Source: Variovorax sp. YR216 (GTDB taxonomy: Bacteria; Pseudomonadota; Gammaproteobacteria; Burkholderiales; Burkholderiaceae_C). From it: a DNA stretch of 64,000 nucleotides. Within the stretch, counting starts at the first letter, position 1, and each line of letters begins with the position of its first letter. A program made the position numbers and the translations under genes. Positions 10,312-18,879 of this stretch are shown here, piece after piece. Under the pieces are notes generated by a model. The model was not told the DNA's origin and did no database searches. It saw nothing but the letters and a program-made list of their open reading frames with translations. The stretch covers positions 1 to 64,000 of the forward strand of contig NZ_FNRO01000027.1 in assembly GCF_900107745.1 (NCBI RefSeq), written 5' to 3'.

Positions 10312-10338
10312 TGTCACAAACCGCCGGCCCCGAACGTC
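10312..10338 (+). promoter_or_regulatory. ECF41-type promoter for the sigma factor gene (autoregulation)
   Basis: TGTCACA at 10312-10318, 16 bases, then CGTC at 10335-10338, eleven bases before the ATG. This is the -35/-10 pair known for ECF41 sigma factors, and the same pair with the same 16-base spacer recurs before the next gene. The very short distance to the ATG suggests a nearly leaderless transcript. Confidence 0.8.
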
Positions 10339-10348
10339 TACGCGAGAT

Positions 10349-11227
10349 ATGGACGATTCAACCCGCACTTTCGACCAGCTCCGCCCCCGCCTGGAGGGCA
10401 TCGCCTACCGCATGCTCGGCTCGATGGCCGAGGCCGAGGAGGTGGTCCAGGACGTCTGGCTGCGCTGGCACGAGACCGACCCGGCGACGCTGGACAGCGC
10501 CGAGGCCTGGCTGGTCACGATCGCCACGCGCCTGTCGATCGACCGGCTTCGCAGCGCCAAGGTGCGCCGCGAGCACTACGTCGGGATCTGGCTGCCCGAA
10601 CCGATCCTGACCGATTCGCCGCCGACCCCCGACCAGATGCTGGAGCGGGCCGACGAGGTTTCCACCGCCTTCCTGATGCTGCTGGAGCGCCTGTCGCCGG
10701 AGGCGCGCGCCGCCTTCCTGCTGCGGGAGGTGTTCGATGCCGACTATCCGCAGGTGTCCGAGATGATCGGAAAGAGCGAAGCCGCCTGCCGGCAGCTCGT
10801 GCATCGTGCGAAGGCGCAGTTGCGCGAGGAGCGCCCGCGCTTCGAGGTCTCGCCCGACGCGCACCGACGGCTCCTCGGCGACTTCGCGGCGGCGATCACC
10901 GACGGCAACCTTGCGGCGCTCAAGTCGATGCTGTCCGAACGGGCCGAGCTGATCGGCGACGGCGGTGGCAAGGTGCCGAGCTTCGGCAAGCCGCTGGTGG
11001 GCAGCCAGCGCATCGCGCAGCTGTACTTTGCGAGCGCGCGCCGCCACGGTGCGGCGCAGCGCGTCGAAATCGCGAACCTCAACGGGCAGTGGGGCCTGCT
11101 GCGCTTCATCGATGGCGCGCTCGAATCGGCGCAGTCGTACGAGACGGACGGGCAGCGCATCGTGCGCATCCATGTGCAGCGCAATCCGGACAAGCTGGCG
11201 CGGCTTGCGGCGATGCTCGGGTATTGA
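10349..11227 (+). CDS. sigJ: ECF41-family RNA polymerase sigma factor with SnoaL-like C-terminal domain
   Basis: 292 aa. Sigma region 2 at about residues 10-75 (RPRLEGIAYRMLGSMAEAEEVVQDVWLRW), the linker with YVGIWLPEPI, region 4 at about 110-160 (LSPEARAAFLLREVFDADYPQVSEMIGKSEAACRQLVHRAK) and a C-terminal extension of about 110 aa with a SnoaL-like fold. DGGGKVPSFGKP and NPDKL in the extension are hallmarks of ECF41, where the extension acts as a built-in regulator in place of an anti-sigma factor. No anti-sigma gene is present. The neighbouring CMD-type gene is the usual ECF41 partner. The start follows the 10312-10338 promoter. Confidence 0.92.
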   Translation: MDDSTRTFDQLRPRLEGIAYRMLGSMAEAEEVVQDVWLRWHETDPATLDSAEAWLVTIATRLSIDRLRSAKVRREHYVGIWLPEPILTDSPPTPDQMLERADEVSTAFLMLLERLSPEARAAFLLREVFDADYPQVSEMIGKSEAACRQLVHRAKAQLREERPRFEVSPDAHRRLLGDFAAAITDGNLAALKSMLSERAELIGDGGGKVPSFGKPLVGSQRIAQLYFASARRHGAAQRVEIANLNGQWGLLRFIDGALESAQSYETDGQRIVRIHVQRNPDKLARLAAMLGY

Positions 11228-11239
11228 TTGCGCGGCGCG

Positions 11240-11266
11240 TGTCACAACCGCACGGGGTCGAACGTC
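11240..11266 (+). promoter_or_regulatory. ECF41-type promoter for the CMD-family gene
   Basis: TGTCACA at 11240-11246 and CGTC at 11263-11266 with a 16-base spacer, identical in layout to the promoter of the sigma gene. The ATG of the target is at 11313, leaving a leader of about 40 bases. It indicates separate, sigma-dependent transcription of the downstream gene. Confidence 0.82.
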
Positions 11267-11312
11267 TTCCGGATATGGCGCACACGGTGTGCGCCTCAAA
11301 CCCGGAGAAACC

Positions 11313-11792
11313 ATGACCCAACGCATCAACTACATCCAGCGTTCGCCCGAGCTGTTCAAGAAGTTCGTCGAGTTCAGCAACGCGCTGAAGGAAAGCGGGA
11401 TCGACCGCGCCATCCACGACCTCGTCAACATCCGGGCCTCGCAGATGAATGGTTGCGGCTTCTGCCTCGACATGCATGTGAAGGAGGCGAAGATCCACGG
11501 CGAGCGCGAGCTGCGACTCCACCATGTGGCGATCTGGCACGAGTCCCCGCTCTTCAGCGCGAAGGAACGCGCCGCGCTGGCCTGGACAGAGGCGCTCACC
11601 CATCTGCCGCCGCACGGCGTGTCCGACGAACTCTTCGAAAGTGCGCGCACACAGTTCTCCGAGAAGGAACTGTCGGACCTCACGTTCCTGGTCATGGCGA
11701 TCAACGCCTGGAACCGCGCCAACGCCGCGTTCAAGACCCCGCCCGGATCGGCGGACAAGGCATACGGGCTCGAGAAGGCCGATCTGAGCTGA
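11313..11792 (+). CDS. Carboxymuconolactone decarboxylase (CMD)/AhpD-like protein, ECF41 target
   Basis: 159 aa. The AhpD-like core contains the redox motif CGFC in NGCGFCLDMH (about residues 47-56), preceded by HDLVNIRASQ, with the later LTFLVMAINAWNR helix. AhpD-type members use the two Cys and a nearby His as a peroxidase or thiol-reducing site. CMD-family genes are the usual regulon partners of ECF41 sigma factors, which supports a stress-linked redox role over gamma-carboxymuconolactone decarboxylation. Start chosen at GGAGAAACC-ATG, downstream of the ECF41 promoter. Confidence 0.88.
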   Translation: MTQRINYIQRSPELFKKFVEFSNALKESGIDRAIHDLVNIRASQMNGCGFCLDMHVKEAKIHGERELRLHHVAIWHESPLFSAKERAALAWTEALTHLPPHGVSDELFESARTQFSEKELSDLTFLVMAINAWNRANAAFKTPPGSADKAYGLEKADLS

Positions 11793-11942
11793 GGCTGCGG
11801 CGCGGCAACAAGCGCTTACACGGCGTCGCGGCCGCGGCATGCCAACCCCGTGTCAATTTGATCATCGTCACGGAAGTTGCGTTGACATCAGCGTCTTCGC
11901 GACACACGATGTCTCCTCCTGATGCGCTGGAGGACTCTCCCG

Positions 11943-12884
11943 ATGGAGAACAAGCATGAGAAGTACCAACGCCTGATTGCAGCCTGCCGGGCGTTCGATC
12001 CGATTCCGTGCGCGGTGGTGCACCCCTGCGACGAGAGCTCGCTCAGGGGCGCGCTGGAGGCGGCGGAAGAAAACCTGATCGCCCCGATCCTGGTCGGGCC
12101 GGAGCAGCGCATCCGGGCGGTGGCCGCCGATTGCGACCTGGACATCTCCGGCCTCTCGATCGTCGACACGCCGCACAGCGAAGCTTCGGCCGAAGCGGCG
12201 GTGCGCCTCGCGCGCGAAGGCAAGGTGGAGGCGCTCATGAAGGGCAGCCTGCACACCGACGAGCTGATGGCCGCGGTGGTCAAGCGTGAGACGGGCCTGC
12301 GGACCGGGCGGCGCGTCAGTCACTGTTTCGTCATGGACGTGCCGGCGCTGCATCAGCCGCTCATCATCACCGACGCGGCGGTCAACATCTTTCCGACGCT
12401 GCAGGACAAGGTCCACATCATCCAGAACGCGATCGACCTGGCCCATGCGCTCGGAAATGGTGCACCCAAGGTGGCGATCCTCTCGGCGATGGAGACGGTG
12501 AACCCCAACGTGCCCACCACGGTCGAGGCCGGCGCGCTGTGCAAGATGGCCGATCGTGGGCAGATCACCGGCGGCATCCTCGACGGGCCGCTCGCGCTGG
12601 ACAACGCCATCGACCTCAACGCGGCGAAGATCAAGAAGATCGCCTCGCCGGTGGCGGGACAAGCGGACATCCTCATCGTGCCCGACCTCGAAGCGGGCAA
12701 CATGCTCGCCAAGAGCCTGACGTTCATGGCCGGTGCAGATGCGGCGGGTATCGTGCTGGGGGCGCGCGTGCCGATCATCCTCACGAGCCGCGCAGACTCG
12801 CTGATCGCGCGGCTCGCCTCGTGCGCCGTAGCCAGTCTGGTCGCACGCGCACGACGCGAACAGCCGCCGAAAGTGGTCGCATGA
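11943..12884 (+). CDS. pta: Phosphate acetyltransferase (phosphate acetyl/butyryl transferase family)
   Basis: 313 aa, matching the short, single-domain PTA/PTB catalytic unit rather than the long Pta with a DRTGG domain. Family features: an N-terminal CAVVHPCDESSLRGALEAA segment, LMKGSLHTDELM, SHCFVMDVP, VAILSAMETVNP and the C-terminal PDLEAGNMLAKSLTFM. It converts acyl-CoA plus phosphate to acyl phosphate, which the overlapping acetate kinase gene product would use to make ATP. Start at 11943 fits GGAGGA ten bases upstream. Stop overlaps the ackA start as ATGA, implying coupled translation. Acetyl versus butyryl preference is not readable here. Confidence 0.9.
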   Translation: MENKHEKYQRLIAACRAFDPIPCAVVHPCDESSLRGALEAAEENLIAPILVGPEQRIRAVAADCDLDISGLSIVDTPHSEASAEAAVRLAREGKVEALMKGSLHTDELMAAVVKRETGLRTGRRVSHCFVMDVPALHQPLIITDAAVNIFPTLQDKVHIIQNAIDLAHALGNGAPKVAILSAMETVNPNVPTTVEAGALCKMADRGQITGGILDGPLALDNAIDLNAAKIKKIASPVAGQADILIVPDLEAGNMLAKSLTFMAGADAAGIVLGARVPIILTSRADSLIARLASCAVASLVARARREQPPKVVA

Positions 12885-14071
12885 AGCAGCCGGGCATCCT
12901 GGTCCTCAACGCCGGCTCTTCCAGCATCAAGTTCCTCTTCTTCGTCGAGCAGCATGACGGGCTGGCACCGGTGCTGCGCGGCCAGGTCGAAGGGCTGCAC
13001 ACCGCGCCCCATTTCATCGCGCGCGACGGCGAGGGCCGCGTGGTCGGCGAGAAGCGATGGGGCGAAGGCACCGCCTTGGGGCACCAGGGTGCGGTCGCGC
13101 ATCTCGCTGCGTTCCTGCGCGCAGAAGGATCAAACTACGACCTGCACGCGGTCGGCCATCGGGTGGTGCACGGCGGGATGCATCACGTCCACCCCGAGCG
13201 CGTCACGCCCGAATTGCTGGCATCGCTCGACAAGCTGGTGCCGCTCGCGCCGCTGCACCAGCCGCACAACCTCGCGCCGATCCGGCTGCTGCTCGAGCAC
13301 CAGCCCGATCTGCCACAGGTCGCGTGCTTCGACACCGCCTTTCATGCGACCAACGAGGACGTGGCGCGCCGCTTCGCGATTCCTTCGGAACTGCACGATG
13401 CCGGCGTGCGCCGCTACGGCTTCCACGGGCTTTCGTACGAGTACGTGAGCGCCGCGCTGCCCGCCCACGATCCGGCGGCGGCGGCGGGCAAGGTGGTGGT
13501 CTGCCACCTGGGCAACGGCGTGAGCATGTGCGCGATCGACGGCGGCCGCAGCGTCGCGAACACCATGGGCTTCACCGCGGTCGAGGGCCTGCCGATGGGC
13601 ACGCGCTCGGGTTCGCTGGACCCGGGCGTGCTGCTCTACCTGATGGACGAGCGCAAGATGGATGCGCGCGCGATCGAGAAGCTGCTCTACAGCCAGTCGG
13701 GCCTGCTGGGCATGTCGGGCATCTCCAGCGACATGCGCAATCTCCTCGAATCGAATGACCCGCGCGCGAAGACGGCGGTGGATGTCTTCGTCTATCGCAT
13801 CCGCCGCGAACTGGGCTCGCTCGCCGCGGCGATGGGCGGACTGGATGCGCTGGTGTTCACCGCCGGCATCGGCGAGAACAGCGCCGCGATCCGCGAGCGC
13901 GTGTGCCGCGACGCGGCCTGGCTGGGCATCGAACTCGACAAGCAGGCCAACGCCGGCGGCGGCCCGCGCATCAGCACGGCCGGCAGCAGGACGGCGGCAT
14001 GGGTCATCCCGACGAACGAGGAACTGATGATCGCGCGCCACACCCGGCGCGTGGTCGAGGGCAGGGATTGA
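12881..14071 (+). CDS. ackA: Acetate kinase
   Basis: 396 aa, family-typical length. Contains the acetokinase signature NAGSSSIKF (about residues 10-18), GHRVVHGG, CFDTAFHAT, RYGFHGLSYEYV, a HLGNGVSMCAIDGG adenosine-binding segment, MGTRSGSLDPG and the C-terminal TAGIGENSAAIR. It transfers phosphate from acetyl phosphate to ADP in the cytosol. Directly coupled to pta. The pair gives substrate-level phosphorylation from acetyl-CoA, useful under low oxygen or carbon overflow. Confidence 0.95.
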   Translation: MKQPGILVLNAGSSSIKFLFFVEQHDGLAPVLRGQVEGLHTAPHFIARDGEGRVVGEKRWGEGTALGHQGAVAHLAAFLRAEGSNYDLHAVGHRVVHGGMHHVHPERVTPELLASLDKLVPLAPLHQPHNLAPIRLLLEHQPDLPQVACFDTAFHATNEDVARRFAIPSELHDAGVRRYGFHGLSYEYVSAALPAHDPAAAAGKVVVCHLGNGVSMCAIDGGRSVANTMGFTAVEGLPMGTRSGSLDPGVLLYLMDERKMDARAIEKLLYSQSGLLGMSGISSDMRNLLESNDPRAKTAVDVFVYRIRRELGSLAAAMGGLDALVFTAGIGENSAAIRERVCRDAAWLGIELDKQANAGGGPRISTAGSRTAAWVIPTNEELMIARHTRRVVEGRD

Positions 14072-14158
14072 GAGGCTCCGGATTCATACGCTTTTCATGG
14101 TCAGGCATGAATCTCGCGACTAGACTCAACGACCATCACTTTCACCAATGGGGCTCAT

Positions 14159-14464
14159 ATGACCGATACACCCAGAGAAAGCGTCTGGACTCACCAGATC
14201 GACGACGTCCTGTCGCAGATCATGCGGGAAGCATCGATCTGCCAGGTGAAGATGATGGACCCCGGCGTCATCGAGGCCGTGCTGAAGAACAACGACTCGG
14301 TCTGCGGGCACCAGAACCCGCTCGCCTTCAAGAAGCTGCGCGAGACGCTGATGATGGCCTTCATGGTGCGCGAAAAGGCCTATGACGTGCTCGGCCCGGT
14401 CGAGGCACAGGCGCTGATCGACACCATCCGCGAGCGGCTGCAGAAGCGGATGGAGCACCACTGA
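14159..14464 (+). CDS. Small conserved-looking protein, function unknown
   Basis: 101 aa, mostly helical and charged, with no signal peptide or membrane segment. Two Cys are present (in SICQVK and SVCGHQ). Lies between ackA and the GNAT gene on the same strand with about 90 and 70 bases of spacing, so it belongs to the fermentation/PHB-like cluster by position. Base composition and codon use match the neighbours. Not recognised; no function proposed. Confidence 0.6.
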   Translation: MTDTPRESVWTHQIDDVLSQIMREASICQVKMMDPGVIEAVLKNNDSVCGHQNPLAFKKLRETLMMAFMVREKAYDVLGPVEAQALIDTIRERLQKRMEHH

Positions 14465-14531
14465 ACCTGCACTTCGCAGGTTGCCCGCGCATCGAAGCGG
14501 TCACCGTTCAACACCGGCTGGAGAAAGCGCC

Positions 14532-15098
14532 ATGGGCGAAAGCAGCGACGACATGCAGTTCCGCCGCCGGATCGCGCTGCGCGACGGCACGCCCGCACTC
14601 ATCCGGCCGATGCGCCCCGATGACCGGGGCCGCATCGTCGCGGCCTTCGCGGCGCTGGAGCCGGAATCGATCTACACCCGCTACTTCACGCATGTGAAGG
14701 CGCTGCCCGAGAAGACGCTCGATCGCCTGAAGGACATCGACTTCGAGCACCTCGCCGGGCTCGCGGTGACCCTCGGGGAGGGCGACGACGAGATCGTCAT
14801 CGGCAGCAGCACCTACGTGGTCTTCGATGCGCCCGACGGCGCGCGGGCCGCCGAGGTGGCCTTCACGGTCGAAGAGGACTACCACTGCAACGGCCTGGCG
14901 ACGCGCCTGCTCGAAACCATGATCGAGATCGCGCGCAGGCACCGCATCGTGCGCTTCGAGGCCGACGTGCTTGCCGACAACGCCCCGATGCTCGCAGTGT
15001 TCAACCGCTGCGGGCTTCCGATGCGCAAGCGACGCGATGGCGGCGTGACGCACATCGAAATGGATCTCGCGGCTCCGGCCGCTCCCGAATCCCAATGA
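14532..15098 (+). CDS. GNAT-family N-acetyltransferase
   Basis: 188 aa from the ATG at 14532, with GGAGA about 8 bases upstream. Classic GNAT order: IRPMRPDDRGRI at the start, substrate region with YTRYFTHVK, the central beta strand AEVAFTVEEDY and the CoA-loop region NGLATRLLETMIEIARRHRI. The conserved V-x-x-x-x-x-G-x-G/A pyrophosphate loop is present as EDYHCNGLATRL, slightly divergent. Its stop overlaps by 4 bases a weaker upstream ATG of the next gene. GNATs next to acetate and acyl-CoA enzymes are often protein lysine acetyltransferases; that role here is inference. Confidence 0.85.
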   Translation: MGESSDDMQFRRRIALRDGTPALIRPMRPDDRGRIVAAFAALEPESIYTRYFTHVKALPEKTLDRLKDIDFEHLAGLAVTLGEGDDEIVIGSSTYVVFDAPDGARAAEVAFTVEEDYHCNGLATRLLETMIEIARRHRIVRFEADVLADNAPMLAVFNRCGLPMRKRRDGGVTHIEMDLAAPAAPESQ

Positions 15099-15109
15099 AA
15101 GGAACCGAC

Positions 15110-17551
15110 ATGCCCGTCCAAAAGGGACTGACCCAGTCCGCCGAGCGCGCCGCCCGGCTCGCGCGGCTGTACCAGCATCGCACGCAGGTGGCGCAGAAGC
15201 GCTTCAAGGATCGCGTGGAACAGGCCGGCCAGGCGTGGCCGGCCGATGCGAAGAGCGCGAGTCTGCCGACGTGGTCGTTCTGGAACGACTGGGCGAAGTA
15301 CGTGATCGATTCGTCGCAGCGGTCGGTTCTGTTCCTGGACACGCTGCGCCAGCGTGGCAACAACTACCACGAGCACGAGGAGGCGGGCCGGCCGCCGCTC
15401 CTGCATTTCGAGTGCGAGATGGTGCTCGATGCGCGTGGCTTCGCGCGGCCGGTCAACTATGCGCTGGTGCGCATCGTGCCGCCCAAGGGCGTGACGGTCG
15501 ATCCGAAGAAGCGGCCCTACGTGATCATCGATCCGCGCGCAGGCCACGGCCCGGGCATCGGCGGCTTCAAGGACGACTCGCAGGTCGGCGTCGCGCTGCG
15601 CGCGGGGCATCCGGTGTACTTCGTGATCTTCTTTCCCGATCCCCAGCCGGGGCAGACGCTGCCCGACGTGTGCACCGCGGAGCAGATCTTCGTTCGCAAG
15701 GTGCGCGAGCTGCATCCGGACAGCCTCAAGCCCGCCATCGTGGGCAACTGCCAGGGCGGCTGGGCCGCGATGATGCTGGCGTCGTCGGACCCCGACGACA
15801 CCGGCCCGATCGTCATCAATGGCGCGCCGATGTCCTACTGGGGCGGCGCATGGAACGAGGGCGAGGCGGAGAACCCGATGCGCTATTCGGGCGGCCTGCT
15901 CGGCGGCAGCTGGCTCTCATCGCTCAGCGCGGACCTGGGCAATGGCGTGTTCGACGGCGCACACCTCGTGTCGAACTTCGCGAACCTCAACCCGGCCAAC
16001 GCGCTCTGGGACAAGTACTACAACCTCTACGCCAAGATCGACACCGAGCCGCCGCGCTTTCTCGAATTCGAGCGCTGGTGGGGCGGCTTCTACCTGATGA
16101 ACCGCAAGGAGATCGACTGGATCGTCCAGAACCTGTTCGTCGGCAACAAGCTGTGGTCAGGCACGATGGGCAGCAATGGCAAGTCGTTCGACCTGCGCGA
16201 GATCCGCTCGCCGATCGTCCTGTTCGCATCGATGGGCGACAACATCACGCCGCCGGAGCAGGCGTTCAACTGGGTGGCCGATGTCTACGGCTCCACCGAC
16301 GAGATCAAGGCGCGCGGGCAGGTCATCATCGGCCTGCTGCACAAGGACGTGGGGCACCTGGGCATCTTCGTCTCGGGCAAGGTCGCGACGAAGGAGCATG
16401 CGCAGATCGTCGAGGTGCTGGAGTCCATCGAGGCGCTGCCGCCGGGGCTCTATGGCATGCACATCGAAGAGGTCGGCGATGGCAACGGAAAGATCCGCTA
16501 CGAGGTGAGCTTCGTCGAGAAGGAGCTCGAGGACATCGTGGCGCACTTCAACCGCTTCGAGCGCAAGGACGAGGAACCGTTCGAGGCCGTGGCCGAGATG
16601 TCCGAGTTCAACCAGAAGGCCTATGAGCTCTTCGTGCAGCCGCTGGTGCAGGCGATGTCCAACGAGACCACGGCCGAGATCGGCCGCCGGTTGAATCCGA
16701 TGCGGCTGGAGCAATCGATTCCGTCGGACCGCAATCCCTGGTTCGCATGGGTTGGACCCATGGCGGAAGCGGTGCGGGGCGCGCGCCAGCCCGCGCCCGA
16801 AGGCTCGCCGTTCAAGCAGGCCGAGCGCGTGGCCTCGACCTGGATCAGCGCGTCGCTCGACTACTACCGCGACATGCGCGACGCGGCGAGCGAGGCGATG
16901 TTCTTCCAGACCTTCGGCATTCTGTTCCCGGCCCTGCATCCGGGTCTGCGCAAGCACACCGCCAAGGCCGGCGAGGAGCCGATCGCGCCGCGCGAACAGC
17001 CGGTGGTGAAAGAGGCCCTCGCTGCGATCGGGCAGGGCGGCTACGCCGAGGCGCTGGCGCGCGCCGCGTGCCTGCTCGCGCGCAAGGGCGAGCCGCTGCC
17101 GCTGGCGCGCGTCGAGCTCAAGAGCCAGCTCGCACGCGAGTACGCGGATCTGCTCCCGCCGCTGAGCGCGCAGGAGTGGCACGCCATACGCGGCCGGCAG
17201 GAACTCATCTGCCGCTACGAGCCGGAGCATGCGTTGGCGACGCTGCCGGGCCTCTTGAAATCGGCGGAAGATCGTGAGCGCTTCGTGACCCTGCTCGACC
17301 GGCTGCTCGCCGATCCGCGGGTGTCGGCGATCCGCGCGACGCCGACACAGGAGGCGACCTACGAGCGCATCCGCGAAGCGCTGCCGACCCCTGGCATGCG
17401 GCAACAGCCGATGCTCGCTGTCGCCGCGCGGAAGAGAGCGCGCACCCAGACATCGACGAGCACGGCCAAGCCCGCGAAGACCGCCAAGGTCGTGAAGGCG
17501 GCCGCGCCGGCCCGAGCCGCGGCCAAGACCGCACGGGGAGCGCGCAAATGA
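15110..17551 (+). CDS. DUF3141 alpha/beta-hydrolase-like protein, related to PHA synthase fold
   Basis: 813 aa from ATG 15110, chosen over the ATG at 15095 because AAAGGA lies 7 bases upstream. The first 400 residues form an alpha/beta hydrolase core: FEC-MVLDARGFARPVNYAL, YVIIDPRAGHGPGIGG, and a nucleophile elbow GNCQGGW with Cys (about residue 214) where lipases have Ser, as in polyhydroxyalkanoate synthases. The likely acid is in GDNITPP and the His in DVGHLGI. A long helical region follows, then a Lys/Ala-rich tail (last 50 residues) resembling DNA- or granule-binding tails of phasin-like proteins. Probably acts on hydroxyacyl-CoA or polymer, but this is unproven. Coupled to fabI by ATGA. 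Confidence 0.8.
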   Translation: MPVQKGLTQSAERAARLARLYQHRTQVAQKRFKDRVEQAGQAWPADAKSASLPTWSFWNDWAKYVIDSSQRSVLFLDTLRQRGNNYHEHEEAGRPPLLHFECEMVLDARGFARPVNYALVRIVPPKGVTVDPKKRPYVIIDPRAGHGPGIGGFKDDSQVGVALRAGHPVYFVIFFPDPQPGQTLPDVCTAEQIFVRKVRELHPDSLKPAIVGNCQGGWAAMMLASSDPDDTGPIVINGAPMSYWGGAWNEGEAENPMRYSGGLLGGSWLSSLSADLGNGVFDGAHLVSNFANLNPANALWDKYYNLYAKIDTEPPRFLEFERWWGGFYLMNRKEIDWIVQNLFVGNKLWSGTMGSNGKSFDLREIRSPIVLFASMGDNITPPEQAFNWVADVYGSTDEIKARGQVIIGLLHKDVGHLGIFVSGKVATKEHAQIVEVLESIEALPPGLYGMHIEEVGDGNGKIRYEVSFVEKELEDIVAHFNRFERKDEEPFEAVAEMSEFNQKAYELFVQPLVQAMSNETTAEIGRRLNPMRLEQSIPSDRNPWFAWVGPMAEAVRGARQPAPEGSPFKQAERVASTWISASLDYYRDMRDAASEAMFFQTFGILFPALHPGLRKHTAKAGEEPIAPREQPVVKEALAAIGQGGYAEALARAACLLARKGEPLPLARVELKSQLAREYADLLPPLSAQEWHAIRGRQELICRYEPEHALATLPGLLKSAEDRERFVTLLDRLLADPRVSAIRATPTQEATYERIREALPTPGMRQQPMLAVAARKRARTQTSTSTAKPAKTAKVVKAAAPARAAAKTARGARK

Positions 17552-18330
17552 CCTACGGCACGCCGCACCCCGTCCTCAAGGATGCCAAGGCCCTGGTGGT
17601 CGGGGTTGCCAACGAGCACTCGATCGCCTATGGCTGCGCGAGCGCGTTTCACGAGCTCGGCGCGGATCTCGCGCTCACCTATCTCAACGAGAAGGCGCGA
17701 GGCTACGTCGAGCCGCTCGCGAAGCAGCTCGATGCATCCTTGCTGATGCCGCTGGACGTGAGCGAGCCCGGACAGCTCGAAGCCGTGTTCTCGCAAGTCG
17801 AGCGCACATGGGGCAAGCTGGACATCCTCGTGCACTCGATCGCCTGGGCGCCCAAGGATGACCTGCAGGGTGGCCTGCTGTCCTGCTCGGCGGACGGCTT
17901 CGCCAAGGCGATGGATGTCTCGTGCCACTCCTTCATCCGCATGGCCAGGCTTGCCGCGCCCTTGATGCGCGATGGTGGCACGATGATCGCGATGAGCTAC
18001 TACGGTGCCAATCGCGTGGTGCCGAACTACAACGTCATGGGCCCGGTGAAGGCCGCCCTCGAGGCTTCATGCCGCTACCTGGCCTACGAGCTGGGCGGGA
18101 AAGGCATCCGCGTGCACGCGATGTCGCCGGGGCCGCTGAAGACCCGCGCGGCTTCGGGGCTGAAGGACTTCGACCTCCTGCTCACCGAGGCGGCGCAGAA
18201 GGCGCCGGTCGGCGAGCTGGTCGACATCATGGACGTCGGCTTCGCCTGCGCCTACCTCGCCACACCTTACGCGCGCCGCATCAGCGGCGGGACGGTCTAT
18301 GTGGATGGTGGGGTGCACATCATGGCGTGA
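17548..18330 (+). CDS. fabI: Enoyl-[acyl-carrier-protein] reductase, FabI type
   Basis: 260 aa. SDR fold with the FabI-specific nucleotide loop VVGVANEHSIAYG near the N-terminus, HSIAWAPKDDL, and the FabI catalytic Tyr-x6-Lys in NYNVMGPVK instead of the usual Tyr-x3-Lys. Ends SGGTVYVDGGVHIMA. It reduces enoyl-ACP with NAD(P)H. Its position as last gene of an acetate/DUF3141 cluster, not a fab operon, suggests an auxiliary paralogue, perhaps for enoyl-CoA-like or modified acyl substrates. Start overlaps the DUF3141 stop by 4 bases. Confidence 0.92.
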   Translation: MTYGTPHPVLKDAKALVVGVANEHSIAYGCASAFHELGADLALTYLNEKARGYVEPLAKQLDASLLMPLDVSEPGQLEAVFSQVERTWGKLDILVHSIAWAPKDDLQGGLLSCSADGFAKAMDVSCHSFIRMARLAAPLMRDGGTMIAMSYYGANRVVPNYNVMGPVKAALEASCRYLAYELGGKGIRVHAMSPGPLKTRAASGLKDFDLLLTEAAQKAPVGELVDIMDVGFACAYLATPYARRISGGTVYVDGGVHIMA

Positions 18331-18339
18331 GTCATGCGC

Positions 18340-18837
18340 TCAGCGCCTGATGAAAAGCGTCACCACGGCTGCGACGATCACGAGCACGGTGGTGACGACG
18401 AGCCAGCCCATCGGCATCCGCTTGTCGTGGCGCAGCGATCGGTAGTTCTCGAGACGCGCAGGAAGGGTGCGGACCTCGTCGAGGTCACGGTAGGGCTCGA
18501 ATCGCTCGTCCTGCTCGATCTTCCCGAGAACGCGCTCCAGGGCGGCAGGGTCGGCGTGATGGCGTTCGACCACCGCCTTCTGGCCTTGCGTCTTCTGGGC
18601 ATAGGCCAGGAACTGCCAGCCATCGGCCGTGAACCCGATGTCCTCGCCGTGTACCGCGAGCACGCCGGCATCGATCAGCCCCTCGATGCCGCGGCGAACC
18701 GCTGGACGCTCACTGACCGGAATGGTGGCCTGCAGACCCGTGCGCGACGTTCGATCGGCGCCCGAAGCGCAGCGGTTTCGCACGAGTTGCGCGAGAACGC
18801 CAGCAAATGTTGCGCGATCGGTCTGGGCACTGGTCAT
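18340..18837 (-). CDS. Tail-anchored protein of unknown function
   Basis: 165 aa. The N-terminal 110 residues are soluble and look winged-helix-like (VRRGIEGLIDAGVLAVHGEDIGFTADGWQFLA), and the last 22 residues form one hydrophobic helix (WLVVTTVLVIVAAVVTLFI) ending in Arg-Arg. This suggests a cytosolic domain held to the inner membrane by its C-terminus. Convergent with fabI (9-base gap) and oriented like the lipoprotein gene upstream of it. Not recognised. Confidence 0.65.
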   Translation of the reverse strand: MTSAQTDRATFAGVLAQLVRNRCASGADRTSRTGLQATIPVSERPAVRRGIEGLIDAGVLAVHGEDIGFTADGWQFLAYAQKTQGQKAVVERHHADPAALERVLGKIEQDERFEPYRDLDEVRTLPARLENYRSLRHDKRMPMGWLVVTTVLVIVAAVVTLFIRR

Positions 18838-18879
18838 GCATTTCCCTCCGTCAGGGCCTCATGCGCTGTGGCATGACTG

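Noticed and set aside
6362-10340. Very long plus-strand open frame running into the sigma factor gene
   Set aside because: It is antisense to the hybrid kinase, has Arg/His/Ala-rich composition without domains, and only its end from 10349 is a real gene.
11852-11866. FNR-like box TTGATCATCGTCAC before pta
   Set aside because: Only one half-site is intact; the second half matches at three of five bases, too weak to report as a site.
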